A DNA stretch of 64,000 nucleotides, from the NCBI RefSeq assembly GCF_041395345.1, contig NZ_JAWLAR010000005.1:62001-126000 (forward strand). The letters run 5' to 3'. Source of the DNA: Dokdonella sp041395345. GTDB lineage: Bacteria > Pseudomonadota > Gammaproteobacteria > Xanthomonadales > Rhodanobacteraceae. A program made the position numbers and the translations under genes. The notes under the pieces are model-generated. The model was not told the origin of the DNA. It did not search any database and worked only from the letters and a program-made list of their open reading frames with translations. Below, in pieces: positions 42,452 to 51,130 of the stretch (position 1 is the stretch's first letter; each line of letters opens with the position of its first letter).

Positions 42452-43545
42452 AATTCGGGCGCCTGCTTGCCGTCGTACGCAAGGAGCTATGGCAGCTTTC
42501 GCGTGACCGGCTGACATTCGGCATGATCATTGGCATACCGACGCTGCAGTTGCTGTTGTTCGGATTCGCCATCAATCTCGACATCCGCCAGTTGCCGGCC
42601 GCCCTGCTCGACGAGTCGAACACCTGGCGATCGCGCGAACTGATCGCCGAACTGGGCTCTTCACAAGTGCTGGACTTCCGCTATCGCGTGCACAGTCCGC
42701 AACAGATCGATGACCTGCTTCAACGCGGCAAGATAGGTGCCGCAGTGGTTATCCCGCAAGATTTCGAGGCGCGCCTCGAAAACAATGATCGGCCTGCCTG
42801 GCAGGTCATGGTCGATGGATCCGACCAATCCGTGCAGTCAGCGGCCAGGCAACTGGCGAGCTTTCCGCTATCCAGCCTCGACTACGTGCCTGGGAACGCC
42901 AGCGTGCGCCCTGTCGAAATAGTAAACTTCTATAATCCTGACCGGCGCGCGCAGATCAATACCGTACCTGGGTTGATTGGCGTCATCCTGACCATGACCA
43001 TGACGATCTTCACCGGCATGGCCATCGTGCGCGAGCGCGAGCGCGGCAACATGGAGATGTTGATCGCGACGCCGTTGTCACCTTTCGAGCTGACCATCGG
43101 CAAGATCCTGCCCTATGTCGGCATCGGCCTGGTTCAGGTCACCCTGATCCTGATCCTGGGGTTGCTCGTATTCGATGTCCCGGTGCGAGGATCGCTACTT
43201 GATGTATACCTTGTTTCGCTTACCTACATAGCCGCGACGCTGTCTCTGGGCGTGCTCATCTCGACCCTGGCCAACACGCAGTTCCAGGCGATGCAGATGG
43301 CCTTCTTCCTGTTCCTGCCGCAGATCCTGCTGTCCGGTTTCATGTTTCCGTATGACGGGATGCCGCGAGCCGCCCAGTGGATCGCCGAACTCTTTCCATT
43401 GACCCACTTCCTGCGTGTCATCCGCGGCGTGATGCTGCGCGGCACCGGTATTGGCGAAATGTGGACCGAGCTGGCGGCACTGATCGTATTTGTCGTCCTG
43501 ATCCTCGGCGTTGCCGTGCTCCGTTTCCGCAAGACCCTGGATTGA
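42448..43545 (+). CDS. ABC-2 type exporter permease
   Basis: 365 residues, start in the ATGA overlap with the ATPase. One N-terminal helix (GMIIGIPTLQLLLFGFAINL), a periplasmic domain (about 45-165), then five helices with the ABC-2 texts PGLIGVILTMTMTIFTGMAI, RERERGNMEMLIATPLSPFE and PYDGMPRAAQWIAELFPLTH. It matches the YbhS/YbhR/YhhJ type. Only one permease gene is present, so a homodimer is likely. Substrate unknown. Confidence 0.93.
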   Translation: MKFGRLLAVVRKELWQLSRDRLTFGMIIGIPTLQLLLFGFAINLDIRQLPAALLDESNTWRSRELIAELGSSQVLDFRYRVHSPQQIDDLLQRGKIGAAVVIPQDFEARLENNDRPAWQVMVDGSDQSVQSAARQLASFPLSSLDYVPGNASVRPVEIVNFYNPDRRAQINTVPGLIGVILTMTMTIFTGMAIVRERERGNMEMLIATPLSPFELTIGKILPYVGIGLVQVTLILILGLLVFDVPVRGSLLDVYLVSLTYIAATLSLGVLISTLANTQFQAMQMAFFLFLPQILLSGFMFPYDGMPRAAQWIAELFPLTHFLRVIRGVMLRGTGIGEMWTELAALIVFVVLILGVAVLRFRKTLD

Positions 43546-43853
43546 TGGCCGGCGCTCGGACAAAGCGCGGGAAAAGCGCAAGCCCTTGGCTTCTGTACCT
43601 GATTGAATGCCGCAATGGCCATTTCTATGCCGGCATCACCAATGACTTGCCAGGGCGCTACCGGGCTCATCTGGAAGGTCGCGGTGCGCGCTACACCCGG
43701 GCCAATCCACCGATACGCCTGGTCGGCTCGCGCAACTTTCCTGATCGCGCCAGTGCATCGCGTGCCGAGTATCTGATCAAGCAGTTGCCACGCACTCGCA
43801 AGCTCGCCTTCCTGCTGGACACGCGGGAAAACGGCGAAACCTCCACCGAATAA
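43545..43853 (+). CDS. GIY-YIG nuclease-superfamily protein
   Basis: 102 residues, ATG overlapping the permease stop by one base. The GIY-YIG core is visible as LLYLIECRNGHFYAGITNDL, then RYRAHLEGRGARYTRANPPI and a RASASRAEYLIKQLPRTRKL helix, as in YhbQ/UPF0213. The YLI and YAGI strands replace GIY and YIG. Small proteins of this type are single-domain endonucleases or DNA-binding proteins of unclear role. The operon link to the exporter is probably incidental. Confidence 0.9.
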   Translation: MAGARTKRGKSASPWLLYLIECRNGHFYAGITNDLPGRYRAHLEGRGARYTRANPPIRLVGSRNFPDRASASRAEYLIKQLPRTRKLAFLLDTRENGETSTE

Positions 43854-43910
43854 CCCCGGCAGCCATTCGACCGCGTTTGCTTTCCCCAAGACCAACCGAA
43901 GGGGAAGACC

Positions 43911-44567
43911 ATGGCAATTCGGGCTCTGCAGTCAATATCGCAATTCCGCTGCAACTGGCTGCGCGTCAGCGGCGTCAGCGCAACCCTGTTCGTGCACGTG
44001 CTGGCCCTCGTCATGCTTGCGATTCCGGTCGCCGTGCCAAGCTACGGGCCAAGCCTTGCGGCGCCTTCGCTCATCTGGATCGAGGCGCCGCCAGAACCTG
44101 AAGTCTTCCCGGTACCGGACGAACCGGTTCCGCTGCAACGCCCGCAAGTCCAGCCGGTGGAAGTCGCCGCGCCGGTTTCCGAACCCGAGGTGGGCGTGGA
44201 TAGCGTGGCATCGGAACCCGTGGTCCAGGTTTCCACTGCATCCGATGCGACTGCGATCGAACCGGAAAACGCCGTTCCGGCACAGACAGAGAACACTGGA
44301 CTGGCGTATGAGAGCATCGTGCGGCCGAAATACCCCCTGGCCTCGATACGTCGTGGCGAACACGGCAGCGTCTTGCTACGCGTGACAGTCGGTCGCGATG
44401 GGCTGCCCAGGGAAGCAGAAATCGCCCGCAGCAGCGGCTTCTACCGGCTGGACAAGGCAGCGCGGGAAGCCGTGCTGCGCTGGCGGTTTCGGCCCGTTCG
44501 GGTCGATGGTATCGCCGTACAAGCCACCGGACTGGTACCGATCGAGTTCGATCCGAGTCGCCTTTGA
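43911..44567 (+). CDS. tonB: TonB-family energy transducer
   Basis: 218 residues. N-terminal membrane anchor (GVSATLFVHVLALVMLAIPV) with the His typical of TonB. A Pro/Glu/Val-rich periplasmic spacer (about 58-130) follows. The C-terminal TonB domain is at about 130-218: YPLASIRRGEHGSVLLRVTV, GRDGLPREAEIARSSGFYRL, KAAREAVLRWRFRPVRVDG. TonB passes inner-membrane energy from ExbB/ExbD to outer-membrane receptors. No exbB or exbD is nearby. The spacer is short and more acidic than in classical TonB, so it may serve a specific receptor; symbol used in the family sense. Confidence 0.88.
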   Translation: MAIRALQSISQFRCNWLRVSGVSATLFVHVLALVMLAIPVAVPSYGPSLAAPSLIWIEAPPEPEVFPVPDEPVPLQRPQVQPVEVAAPVSEPEVGVDSVASEPVVQVSTASDATAIEPENAVPAQTENTGLAYESIVRPKYPLASIRRGEHGSVLLRVTVGRDGLPREAEIARSSGFYRLDKAAREAVLRWRFRPVRVDGIAVQATGLVPIEFDPSRL

Positions 44568-44618
44568 CTGGCGCTGTTTCGAATCGCTCCAACCGCGCAG
44601 TCGCAGGCTGGCATGAGC

Positions 44619-44638
44619 GCGGCCCGGCCAGGGGCCGC
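44619..44638. terminator. GC-rich stem-loop between convergent tonB and GGDEF/EAL genes
   Basis: GCGGCCC, loop GGCCAG, GGGCCGC, a perfect 7-bp stem 50 bp past the tonB stop and just before the GGDEF/EAL stop. No T run; termination on either strand is possible but unproven. Confidence 0.45.
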
Positions 44639-44685
44639 ACCAAGCCTGCCGCATCGATCATGAGGCCGAATGCGCCGCGATGGGC

Positions 44686-47133
44686 TCAGGTACGTCGGCG
44701 ACGCAATGGCCGCATTCCCTGATTGATCAGATCGACAAGGGCACACGGTTCGTGGATGCCAAAGCCCTGCGCCTGGTCGACGCCCAGGGCCTTGAGCTGA
44801 TCCAGCATGCGCCGGTCCTCAACCCACTCGGCTACCGTGACCTTGCCGAGAGAGCGAGCCACTTCGCACATCGAGCGAACCAGTACGGAATCTACCTCGT
44901 TGTTGGCGATGTCGCGAATGAAGACGCCGTCGATCTTGAGAATATCGACCTCCAGGTTCTTGAGATAGGCAAATGAGGAAAGTCCGCTGCCAAAGTCGTC
45001 AAGCGCGATCTTGCAGCCGCGTGTACGCATGTCCGCTATGAATTCCTGCGCCTGCGCGATATTGGCGATAGCCGCTGTCTCGGTGAGCTCGAAGCACAAC
45101 TTGCGCGCAGGCACGTCACTGGCATCGAGCAGCTCGGCGACGTGACTTCGAAATTCCGGATTGGCGATCGACTGCGCGGAGATATTCAGATGACACAATT
45201 CGAGATGGATCAGATGTCTGGGGTGGCGCGCCAGTTCGTCCAGGGCCATCGAAACGACCAGGCGGTCAATCGCCATCGCTTCTCCGTAACGCTCGGCGGC
45301 GGGCAGAAAACTGTCCGGTGAATGCAGCGTGCCCTGGGCATCGATCAGACGCACCAGCACCTCGTAGTGCAGGCGTCGAACGCCGTCCAGCGACTCGATG
45401 CGCTGTGCATGGAGCACGATCCTGTCGTTCGCAATGGCCGCTCGAATGTCGTTCACCCACGCCATCTCGTCGCGACGCCGACTCATGGCCTGATTGGACT
45501 CGTGATAGACCCGGATGCAATTGCGCCCATCTTCCTTGGCCTGGTAACAGGCACGGTCGGCGGCGCGCAATACATGACCGACATCGAGTTTTACGCCATT
45601 CAGACAGACGATGCCGATGCTGCAACTGACGTTGAACTTGCTGCCCTCCCAATGGAAGGTCGAGGCGGCCAATGCCCTGCGCAGGCGCTGACCGATGCGA
45701 ACGGCTTCCTCTTCTCCGGTCTGTTCGAGCAAGACGGCAAATTCATCGCCACCCAGTCTCCCCATCCAGTCCTTGCTGCGCATGTGCAACATCAGCACGC
45801 CTGCTATCTGACGCAGCAACTGGTCACCGGCCACATGTCCACAGGTATCGTTGATCAACTTGAACTGGTCGAGATCAAGAAACAGAAAGGCGTGCTCCTC
45901 TCCCAGCGAGCGAGCGGATTCGATCCCCCGCTGCAGGCGTTTCTCGATCTCGCGCCGGTTGATCAAGCCGGTCAGCGCGTCGTGACTGGCCTGGTATTTC
46001 ATTTCATCGGACAGCCGGCGTGCCTCGGAAACATCTTCTACCAGGGCGAAAACGCGCTCCTTGCCGCGCTCGTGCCCTTCAATCCGGGAGACGGTCCAGC
46101 GCAGCCAGCGTGTACTGCCATCCTCGCGCAGGAAGCGATGTTCGCTGGGCTCGGTGCGCAATGACCAGTCGATCGCATGGCCTTCGGCGGGTGCAATCGA
46201 GGCCCGGTCCTCGTCGTGCACGAGGTCAAGAAAGCGTATCCCGGTCAGGCTGGCGGCGGGAACACCGAGGATATGACCCATGGTTTCGTTGGCTTCGAGA
46301 ATACGGCTGTCGACCTTCATCCTGAGCATGCCAACCGCGGCCTGATGGAATGCCGCGCGAAAGGTCCCTTCGCTGTCCCTGATGCGATACAGCGTCGAGC
46401 GAAGCACGACAATGACCAGCCAGGAGACAATCAGAAAAATAAGAACGCTGATGGCGAGCAGGATATTCCTGAGCAGTCGCGATCCCTGCACCATCGATTT
46501 GGAGAAAGCAGCCTCTATGGGGCGCAAGCTTGAATTGATCTCTAGAACCCGGTCCTGGAAGGCCGTGATCTGCGCAGGATCGAGCGCGCCTTGCGCGTGC
46601 GCGGTCTCGATTTCCGTTGCCAGCCGCTGCAATTCGAGGACACCTTCATCGCCCAGTCGCCATTGCGTCACCGAGTCGCGGAAGTAGGGCGCGTTTTGCA
46701 GGAACCGGTACATGCGGATCATTCGATCCACATCCTCGGGATCGATCCGCCCCTGAAGGAAACCCTTGCGTGCAGCGGCATTGTCAGGCGGATCCTGCTC
46801 CATCGCCAATCTCGCCTGGCGATCGCCAAGAGGCACCTGAAGACTCTCCCTGACCTGGGCAAGTTGTTCCGGATCTCCATCAGCCGCGTAGCGATAGAGC
46901 GTGTGCGACGCATCCTGCTGCGCCTTCGACCAATGTCCTTCACCGACGACGTACGCGGTCGCGGTAGTCTGGATTTCGAGCATGGCCGCAGTCAGCATGA
47001 CTGCAATCGCCGCAAGAACAACTACGTAGCCAATCTCGTAGGAAAGAGATCGCAGGGAATGCCGCCGTGGAATCGGCGCTGAATCGTGCTGTCTCTGCGC
47101 ATTCGTCGAAGCGATTTTCACCGGCGTCGTCAT
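44686..47133 (-). CDS. Membrane PAS-GGDEF-EAL cyclic-di-GMP enzyme
   Basis: 815 residues. Membrane helix 1 (about 32-50, YVVVLAAIAVMLTAAMLEI), a periplasmic sensor of about 180 residues, helix 2 (LLAISVLIFLIVSWLVIVVL). A PAS domain follows (AAFHQAAVGMLRMKVDSRIL, FLREDGSTRWLRWTVSRI). The GGDEF domain has an intact site RLGGDEFAVLLEQ and HDALTGLINRREIEKRL. The EAL domain has YEVLVRL (ExLxR), LCHLNISAQSI, FELTETAAIA, IALDDFGSGLSSFAYLKNL and VDILKIDG. Key residues of both domains look present, so it could make and degrade c-di-GMP. The periplasmic ligand is unknown. Confidence 0.94.
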   Translation of the reverse strand: MTTPVKIASTNAQRQHDSAPIPRRHSLRSLSYEIGYVVVLAAIAVMLTAAMLEIQTTATAYVVGEGHWSKAQQDASHTLYRYAADGDPEQLAQVRESLQVPLGDRQARLAMEQDPPDNAAARKGFLQGRIDPEDVDRMIRMYRFLQNAPYFRDSVTQWRLGDEGVLELQRLATEIETAHAQGALDPAQITAFQDRVLEINSSLRPIEAAFSKSMVQGSRLLRNILLAISVLIFLIVSWLVIVVLRSTLYRIRDSEGTFRAAFHQAAVGMLRMKVDSRILEANETMGHILGVPAASLTGIRFLDLVHDEDRASIAPAEGHAIDWSLRTEPSEHRFLREDGSTRWLRWTVSRIEGHERGKERVFALVEDVSEARRLSDEMKYQASHDALTGLINRREIEKRLQRGIESARSLGEEHAFLFLDLDQFKLINDTCGHVAGDQLLRQIAGVLMLHMRSKDWMGRLGGDEFAVLLEQTGEEEAVRIGQRLRRALAASTFHWEGSKFNVSCSIGIVCLNGVKLDVGHVLRAADRACYQAKEDGRNCIRVYHESNQAMSRRRDEMAWVNDIRAAIANDRIVLHAQRIESLDGVRRLHYEVLVRLIDAQGTLHSPDSFLPAAERYGEAMAIDRLVVSMALDELARHPRHLIHLELCHLNISAQSIANPEFRSHVAELLDASDVPARKLCFELTETAAIANIAQAQEFIADMRTRGCKIALDDFGSGLSSFAYLKNLEVDILKIDGVFIRDIANNEVDSVLVRSMCEVARSLGKVTVAEWVEDRRMLDQLKALGVDQAQGFGIHEPCALVDLINQGMRPLRRRRT

Positions 47134-47361
47134 GTATCGCTACTCTTCCGAGTCTCGCGATTGCAGCGTGCTGGCGGCGAACTTGTTCACTGAATCCCCT
47201 GTGACGAAAATTTCCAGCAACGACCGCGTGAAGGCGAAGAAGAATAGCGCGGCTGGATGGTGGATGGCACCAGACCGCAGGTAAGCACGGGTGGAATCCC
47301 GAAGGCATCGAATCCATGCGTCCCTGGCAAGATCCAACAGACGCTCGAGCCGGCGGCGCTT

Positions 47362-48006
47362 TCAGCGCCTTACCCTACCCTTTCCTTCGTTGTCCCAATA
47401 GCCGAACAGCCTGCGCGCGATAAACTTGTATACACGCTTGCCGGTCGCGCGCCAACTTCCCGCAATCCAGGAGCGCCGTGCGAGGACGCGTCGTTCGACT
47501 GGCGTAAGCGCATCCGGACAGTAAGTCCGCTTGTGCTTGAGAAGATGCCGGAGGTCTTCGCGCACGAGGAGTCGAAACAGCGAACCGCGACGCTTGCTGA
47601 CCCATGCTATCTGGAAATCGACAGCAGCAGGCTCGCCATTGGACTGTTGCAACCAGTTGGGTTCCTTGGCGAGATCATTGTGGGCGACGCCGCGCGCGCG
47701 CATGCGCTTGAGCAGACGATGGGCTTGGCGGTAGTAGCTCGGATCTCGTGGTTGCGCCTGCTGCATGGGCGCGCCTTCCATGTAGCTGCGATCAAGCACG
47801 CCATCCTTCCAGGCAATCAGCTGCGGGACACCTTCAACGCCCGCCAGGGCCCCGAGCACACGCGCCTCCCTGGCTGCAGCATTTCGCGCGAACCAGCGCA
47901 TCCCAAAGTTGGCCACTCGGGTATCACGTCGGATCCAGCGCTGACCGCGATCCGAAACAATTTCAATGCGACCCAGCGCATCGGACTTGAGAAGTTTGGT
48001 TTCCAT
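47362..48006 (-). CDS. RIO-like / lipopolysaccharide-kinase-like small protein kinase
   Basis: 214 residues from METKLLKSDALGRIEIVSDR at 48006. Kinase-like texts: WFARNAAAREARVLGALAGV in the N-lobe, then RARGVAHNDLAKEPNWLQQ (HND with the downstream Asn) and AAVDFQIAWVSKRRGSLFRL (DFQ instead of DFG), ending DLRHLLKHKRTYCP. This is the RIO1/LPS-kinase pattern found in proteobacterial Kdo/Rdo kinase relatives. There is no clear Gly loop. Substrate could be a lipid A or core sugar; not provable here. Its upstream region holds the collagen gene terminator. Confidence 0.75.
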   Translation of the reverse strand: METKLLKSDALGRIEIVSDRGQRWIRRDTRVANFGMRWFARNAAAREARVLGALAGVEGVPQLIAWKDGVLDRSYMEGAPMQQAQPRDPSYYRQAHRLLKRMRARGVAHNDLAKEPNWLQQSNGEPAAVDFQIAWVSKRRGSLFRLLVREDLRHLLKHKRTYCPDALTPVERRVLARRSWIAGSWRATGKRVYKFIARRLFGYWDNEGKGRVRR

Positions 48007-48098
48007 GCCGGCATTATGGCCGGTTCGCTGCCCGGCGTCGGCGCGGGATGCGCGACGAACGAATGCGGAAGGGACAGCGAGATTCGCTTCTGGATTGT

Positions 48099-48130
48099 GG
48101 CCCGATCCGGCACTTCTGCCAGATCGGGCC
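48099..48130 (-). terminator. Long stem-loop downstream of the collagen-like gene
   Basis: GGCCCGATC-C-GGCA, loop CTTC, TGCC-A-GATCGGGCC: a 13-bp stem with one mismatch, 46 bp past the collagen-like gene stop. No T run follows on either strand. Confidence 0.68.
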
Positions 48131-48175
48131 CGACACGTATCACGACAATGCGGCATCCCTTGTCGGCTTCATTGC

Positions 48176-49867
48176 CTATTGTGCAATGTAATAGGACCAG
48201 GTTACCGATGTCTGGCTTGGATTGCTGGCCGGAATCGCCTGGAGAGAAACACGATCTCCGGCTGCAACGGCGACACTTGCCCCCGTGTAGCTGCAGGCCT
48301 GTGCCGTATTGGCGACGACGCAGGTTGCTGCCGTCGCGGATCCGTTGACGAACAGGGTAAAGGTGTACTGGTTGCCGTTGCCCGGCGTTGCACTGGTTCG
48401 CACCCGAAGTCCACCGATCCCACCCGATACCGGCAAGGGTATTGCGACCTTGGAATCGGTCGTCGCCGACTCGCCCATTCCCACATAGGTCGCGGAATTA
48501 GTCGACATGTTGAAATAGGAGCTTCCGAAGAACGGCACCAGGGTACCCGCTGGACCCGCTGGACCTTGTGCGCCCGTTGCGCCCATGGGGCCTGCCGGAC
48601 CTGCCGGACCCGTTGCGCCATCGACACCCGGCGCGCCGTCATTGCCAGCCATTCCTTGGGGACCCTGCGGACCCATCGGACCCACAGCGCCTTGCGGGCC
48701 CTGCGGACCGATCGGTCCGGTGTCACCTTGTGGCCCCTGGGGGCCTATCGGACCGATTTCACCTTGAGGACCCTGCGGACCATCGGCACCGGTCACGCCC
48801 TGGGGACCCATCGGACCCGCGTCGCCTTGCGGGCCCTGCGGACCCATCGGACCGATGTCACCTTGAGGACCCTGCGGACCATCGGCGCCGGCCACGCCCT
48901 GGGGACCCATCGGACCCGCGTCGCCTTGCGGGCCCTGCGGACCCATCGGACCGATGTCACCTTGCGGACCTTGCGCACCATCGGCACCGGTCGGGCCTTG
49001 TGGACCCTGCGGACCGATCGCTCCGGTGTCACCTTGTGGCCCCTGCGGGCCTATCGGACCGATATCACCTTGAGGACCCTGCGAACCATCGGCACCGGTC
49101 GGGCCTTGTGGACCCATCGGACCCGCGTCACCTTGCGGACCCTGGGGGCCTGTCGGACCTGCTTCGCCCTGCGCTCCCTGAGGACCGATCGGTCCCGCCT
49201 CGCCTTGTGGACCCACTGCGCCCTGCGGACCCGTCTCACCCTGCGGACCTTGTGCGCCTGCGGGCCCCATCGCGCCATCGGTACCCGCAGTTCCCTGGGG
49301 TCCCTGCGCTCCGGCCGGTCCCGTATCACCTTGCGGACCCTGAGCACCATCGGCACCCGCCACGCCCTGCGGGCCGGCTTCACCCTGCGGACCCGCCGGA
49401 CCTGCGGGACCGACCGGGCCTTCCGGACCGGCAACACCCTGCGGACCGACCGGGCCTGCGGGCCCGACCGGGCCCTGCTCGCCAGGAACGCCATTCAATG
49501 CAAACTGGGCGACAGGTGCCGTCGCGACGGGTTGCCGGGGCAGGGTCGAACCATTGACGCTGACCTCTATGTACATCTGGGTTCCGGTGAACCCGCCGGG
49601 GAACGCCAGGTTGATGCTGAATACACCGTCGACGACCGGGTAGTTCGGTTCACTGATAAGCGAGCCGTACTGCGTGCCGCCCGACTGGGCGTCCCAAAGC
49701 GAAAAAGTCAGGTTGACATTGCCATCGACCGGCAGACCGTTCTGCTCGATCTTGCCCTGGTAGACGAAGTCGGGCATCTGCGGCGCGGGCCCGCCCGCCC
49801 ATACGGTTGTTGCGGAGCAGGCGCCGAGGACAAGGGCAATGGCAAGGACGAGATTTCTGGTTTTCAT
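48176..49867 (-). CDS. Secreted collagen-like (Gly-X-Y) repeat protein
   Basis: 563 residues from MKTRNLVLAIALVLGACSAT; the ATG sits in the stop of the gene upstream. Signal peptide to about residue 25. A globular N-domain follows (about 30-120: FVYQGKIEQNGLPVDGNVNL, then LTFSLWDAQSGGTQYGS), a type found before bacterial collagen repeats. About 105 uninterrupted Gly-X-Y triplets run at about 125-440, rich in GPQ, GPM and GAD. A C-terminal head (about 441-563) ends in VTWSYYIAQ. Such proteins form triple-helical surface fibres or adhesins. The repeat has a 33-residue period in its middle. Confidence 0.9.
   Translation of the reverse strand: MKTRNLVLAIALVLGACSATTVWAGGPAPQMPDFVYQGKIEQNGLPVDGNVNLTFSLWDAQSGGTQYGSLISEPNYPVVDGVFSINLAFPGGFTGTQMYIEVSVNGSTLPRQPVATAPVAQFALNGVPGEQGPVGPAGPVGPQGVAGPEGPVGPAGPAGPQGEAGPQGVAGADGAQGPQGDTGPAGAQGPQGTAGTDGAMGPAGAQGPQGETGPQGAVGPQGEAGPIGPQGAQGEAGPTGPQGPQGDAGPMGPQGPTGADGSQGPQGDIGPIGPQGPQGDTGAIGPQGPQGPTGADGAQGPQGDIGPMGPQGPQGDAGPMGPQGVAGADGPQGPQGDIGPMGPQGPQGDAGPMGPQGVTGADGPQGPQGEIGPIGPQGPQGDTGPIGPQGPQGAVGPMGPQGPQGMAGNDGAPGVDGATGPAGPAGPMGATGAQGPAGPAGTLVPFFGSSYFNMSTNSATYVGMGESATTDSKVAIPLPVSGGIGGLRVRTSATPGNGNQYTFTLFVNGSATAATCVVANTAQACSYTGASVAVAAGDRVSLQAIPASNPSQTSVTWSYYIAQ
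48560..49490 (-). repeat. Collagen-encoding DNA repeats with a 99-bp higher-order period
   Basis: 9-bp Gly-X-Y codon triplets throughout. In the middle, near-identical blocks beginning catcgg are found at 48781, 48880 and 48979, exactly 99 bp (33 codons) apart. The next copy at 49087 is 108 bp away. This shows duplication in whole triplets and predicts length variation. Confidence 0.85.
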
Positions 49868-50178
49868 AGTGAGCAATTCCCCTGTTGGGAGTCGAAGCCG
49901 TTCTTGAAGATCGTGTCGAGGACAATCACGCTGTTCTCGGTGGTTGCCTGGAATCCAGCCGTTACGGTTACCGATCCATTGGATAAGGTTCCTGCCGCTG
50001 GCTCGCCGATCGTTGAGGAAAGCGTGAAGCAGTCGTTGGAAACGATGTCACCACTGCTGGCGACCGTGCCGTTGCGCAAGGCATATCCGCCCCCCGCGAA
50101 CGCGAGGCCGACGGAGCCCAGTGCAATGACGCCGGACGCGACGGCCAAGACGCGTAGCCGTGGTTGCTTGGATCGCAT
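49864..50178 (-). CDS. Small secreted protein with C-terminal IFKNGFD tag, coupled to the collagen-like gene
   Basis: 104 residues from MRSKQPRLRVLAVASGVIAL at 50178; a longer open frame upstream lacks a signal peptide. Signal to about GLAFA. The mature part AGGGYALRNGTVASSGDIVS, FTLSSTIGEPAAGTLSNGSV, TVTAGFQAT matches a short secreted module (GGxYxLxxGTI...GTIGxPxAGTLSxGSxTVxGGF) common in Xanthomonadales and other groups. It ends LDTIFKNGFDSQQGNC. The stop and the collagen start form an ATGA overlap, so the two are made together. Probably secreted with, or sorted like, the collagen protein. Confidence 0.78.
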   Translation of the reverse strand: MRSKQPRLRVLAVASGVIALGSVGLAFAGGGYALRNGTVASSGDIVSNDCFTLSSTIGEPAAGTLSNGSVTVTAGFQATTENSVIVLDTIFKNGFDSQQGNCSL

Positions 50179-50563
50179 TCGGAATACTCCCGATAGGTGA
50201 TGGAATCCGTCGGCAACGGATCCGCTGGCCTGAAGTTGGCAACTGCAATTGCCAACCCGTTTGCGCCCGACACAGCACGAGCTGTGCCAAGTTTCCTTTG
50301 GCTTGCAGTTCGGCGATCCGCGCAATGCCTGAAACCATGTTGTATGGCGTTGATATGGAAGTCTTTTCAGGCAGGATCATCTGAAAGAGAAGAACTTTCA
50401 GGTGATTTCGGCGGCTCTTCAGATAGGGAGAAAAATGCGTCAGGCCGCGTCGAAATGTGACAGCCGTCTCATTCGGGATCGAGGCCGCGGGGCAATGCGA
50501 GCAGATTCGGCACCACAGCGAGCGGGCGGCTAGAATTCGCTGCCCCATAAACCCGGCTCAGCG
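50179..50563. other. Divergent promoter region with several TTTCAGG/CCTGAAA sites
   Basis: 385 bp between the minus-strand collagen unit and the plus-strand DUF456 gene. CCTGAAA at 50328-50334, TTTCAGG at 50365-50371, CTGAAA at 50381-50386 and TTTCAGG at 50396-50402 form two inverted pairs. They may be regulator sites for the collagen unit. No gene was supported here. Confidence 0.4.
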
Positions 50564-51049
50564 ATGACAACCCAGATCCTGCTGTATGTGCTCGCTACCT
50601 TGCTGATCCTGATTGGCCTCGCCGGAACGATCCTGCCCGCGCTGCCAGGCGTTCCTGTCGTATTTGCCGGCATGCTGATCGCTGCATGGGCAGGTGACTT
50701 CGTCCATATCGGCTGGCCAACGCTGACCATTCTCGGCCTATTGACCGCGCTGGCGCTGCTGGTCGATCTGCTTGCGGGGCTGCTCGGCGCGAAGCGTGTC
50801 GGCGCCAGCGGCTGGGCCTTGTTCGGCGCAGCCCTCGGCACGATCGTCGGCCTGTTCTTCGGCATCATCGGCCTGATTCTCGGGCCGTTTGTGGGGGCTG
50901 TGCTGGGCGAGTTGATCGCAGGCAGCAATCTGCGCCGATCAGCGGCAGTCGGGTTTGGCGCCTGGCTGGGATTCGTGTTTGGCACCCTGGCAAAGATTGC
51001 CCTGTGCTTCACCATGCTCGGCGTCTTCGCGCTGGCCTATTTGATCTAG
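50564..51049 (+). CDS. DUF456 family small membrane protein
   Basis: 161 residues with about four membrane helices. Family texts: ILLYVLATLLILIGLAGTIL, PALPGVPVVFAGMLIAAWAG, VDLLAGLLGAKRVGASGWAL, IIGLILGPFVGAVLGELIAG. The glycine-zipper-like GxxxG pattern in the middle is typical. Function unknown. It stands alone on the plus strand, convergent with the haemolysin-III-like gene. Confidence 0.92.
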   Translation: MTTQILLYVLATLLILIGLAGTILPALPGVPVVFAGMLIAAWAGDFVHIGWPTLTILGLLTALALLVDLLAGLLGAKRVGASGWALFGAALGTIVGLFFGIIGLILGPFVGAVLGELIAGSNLRRSAAVGFGAWLGFVFGTLAKIALCFTMLGVFALAYLI

Positions 51050-51130
51050 CCGGTTCGTGCCGAACCGATTCGCGCATTTGCCGACATGCATCGGGGCGCT
51101 CGGCGGGCGAACAGGGACTGCGTCGAGAGC

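Noticed and set aside
48560..49490. CRISPR or satellite DNA
   Set aside because: The repeats are Gly-X-Y codon triplets in one reading frame inside a gene.
47966..50200. 744-residue plus-strand open frame
   Set aside because: Antisense to the collagen-like gene; its Thr/Arg/Leu repeats are the mirror of Gly-X-Y codons, and the minus strand has a signal peptide and globular end domains.
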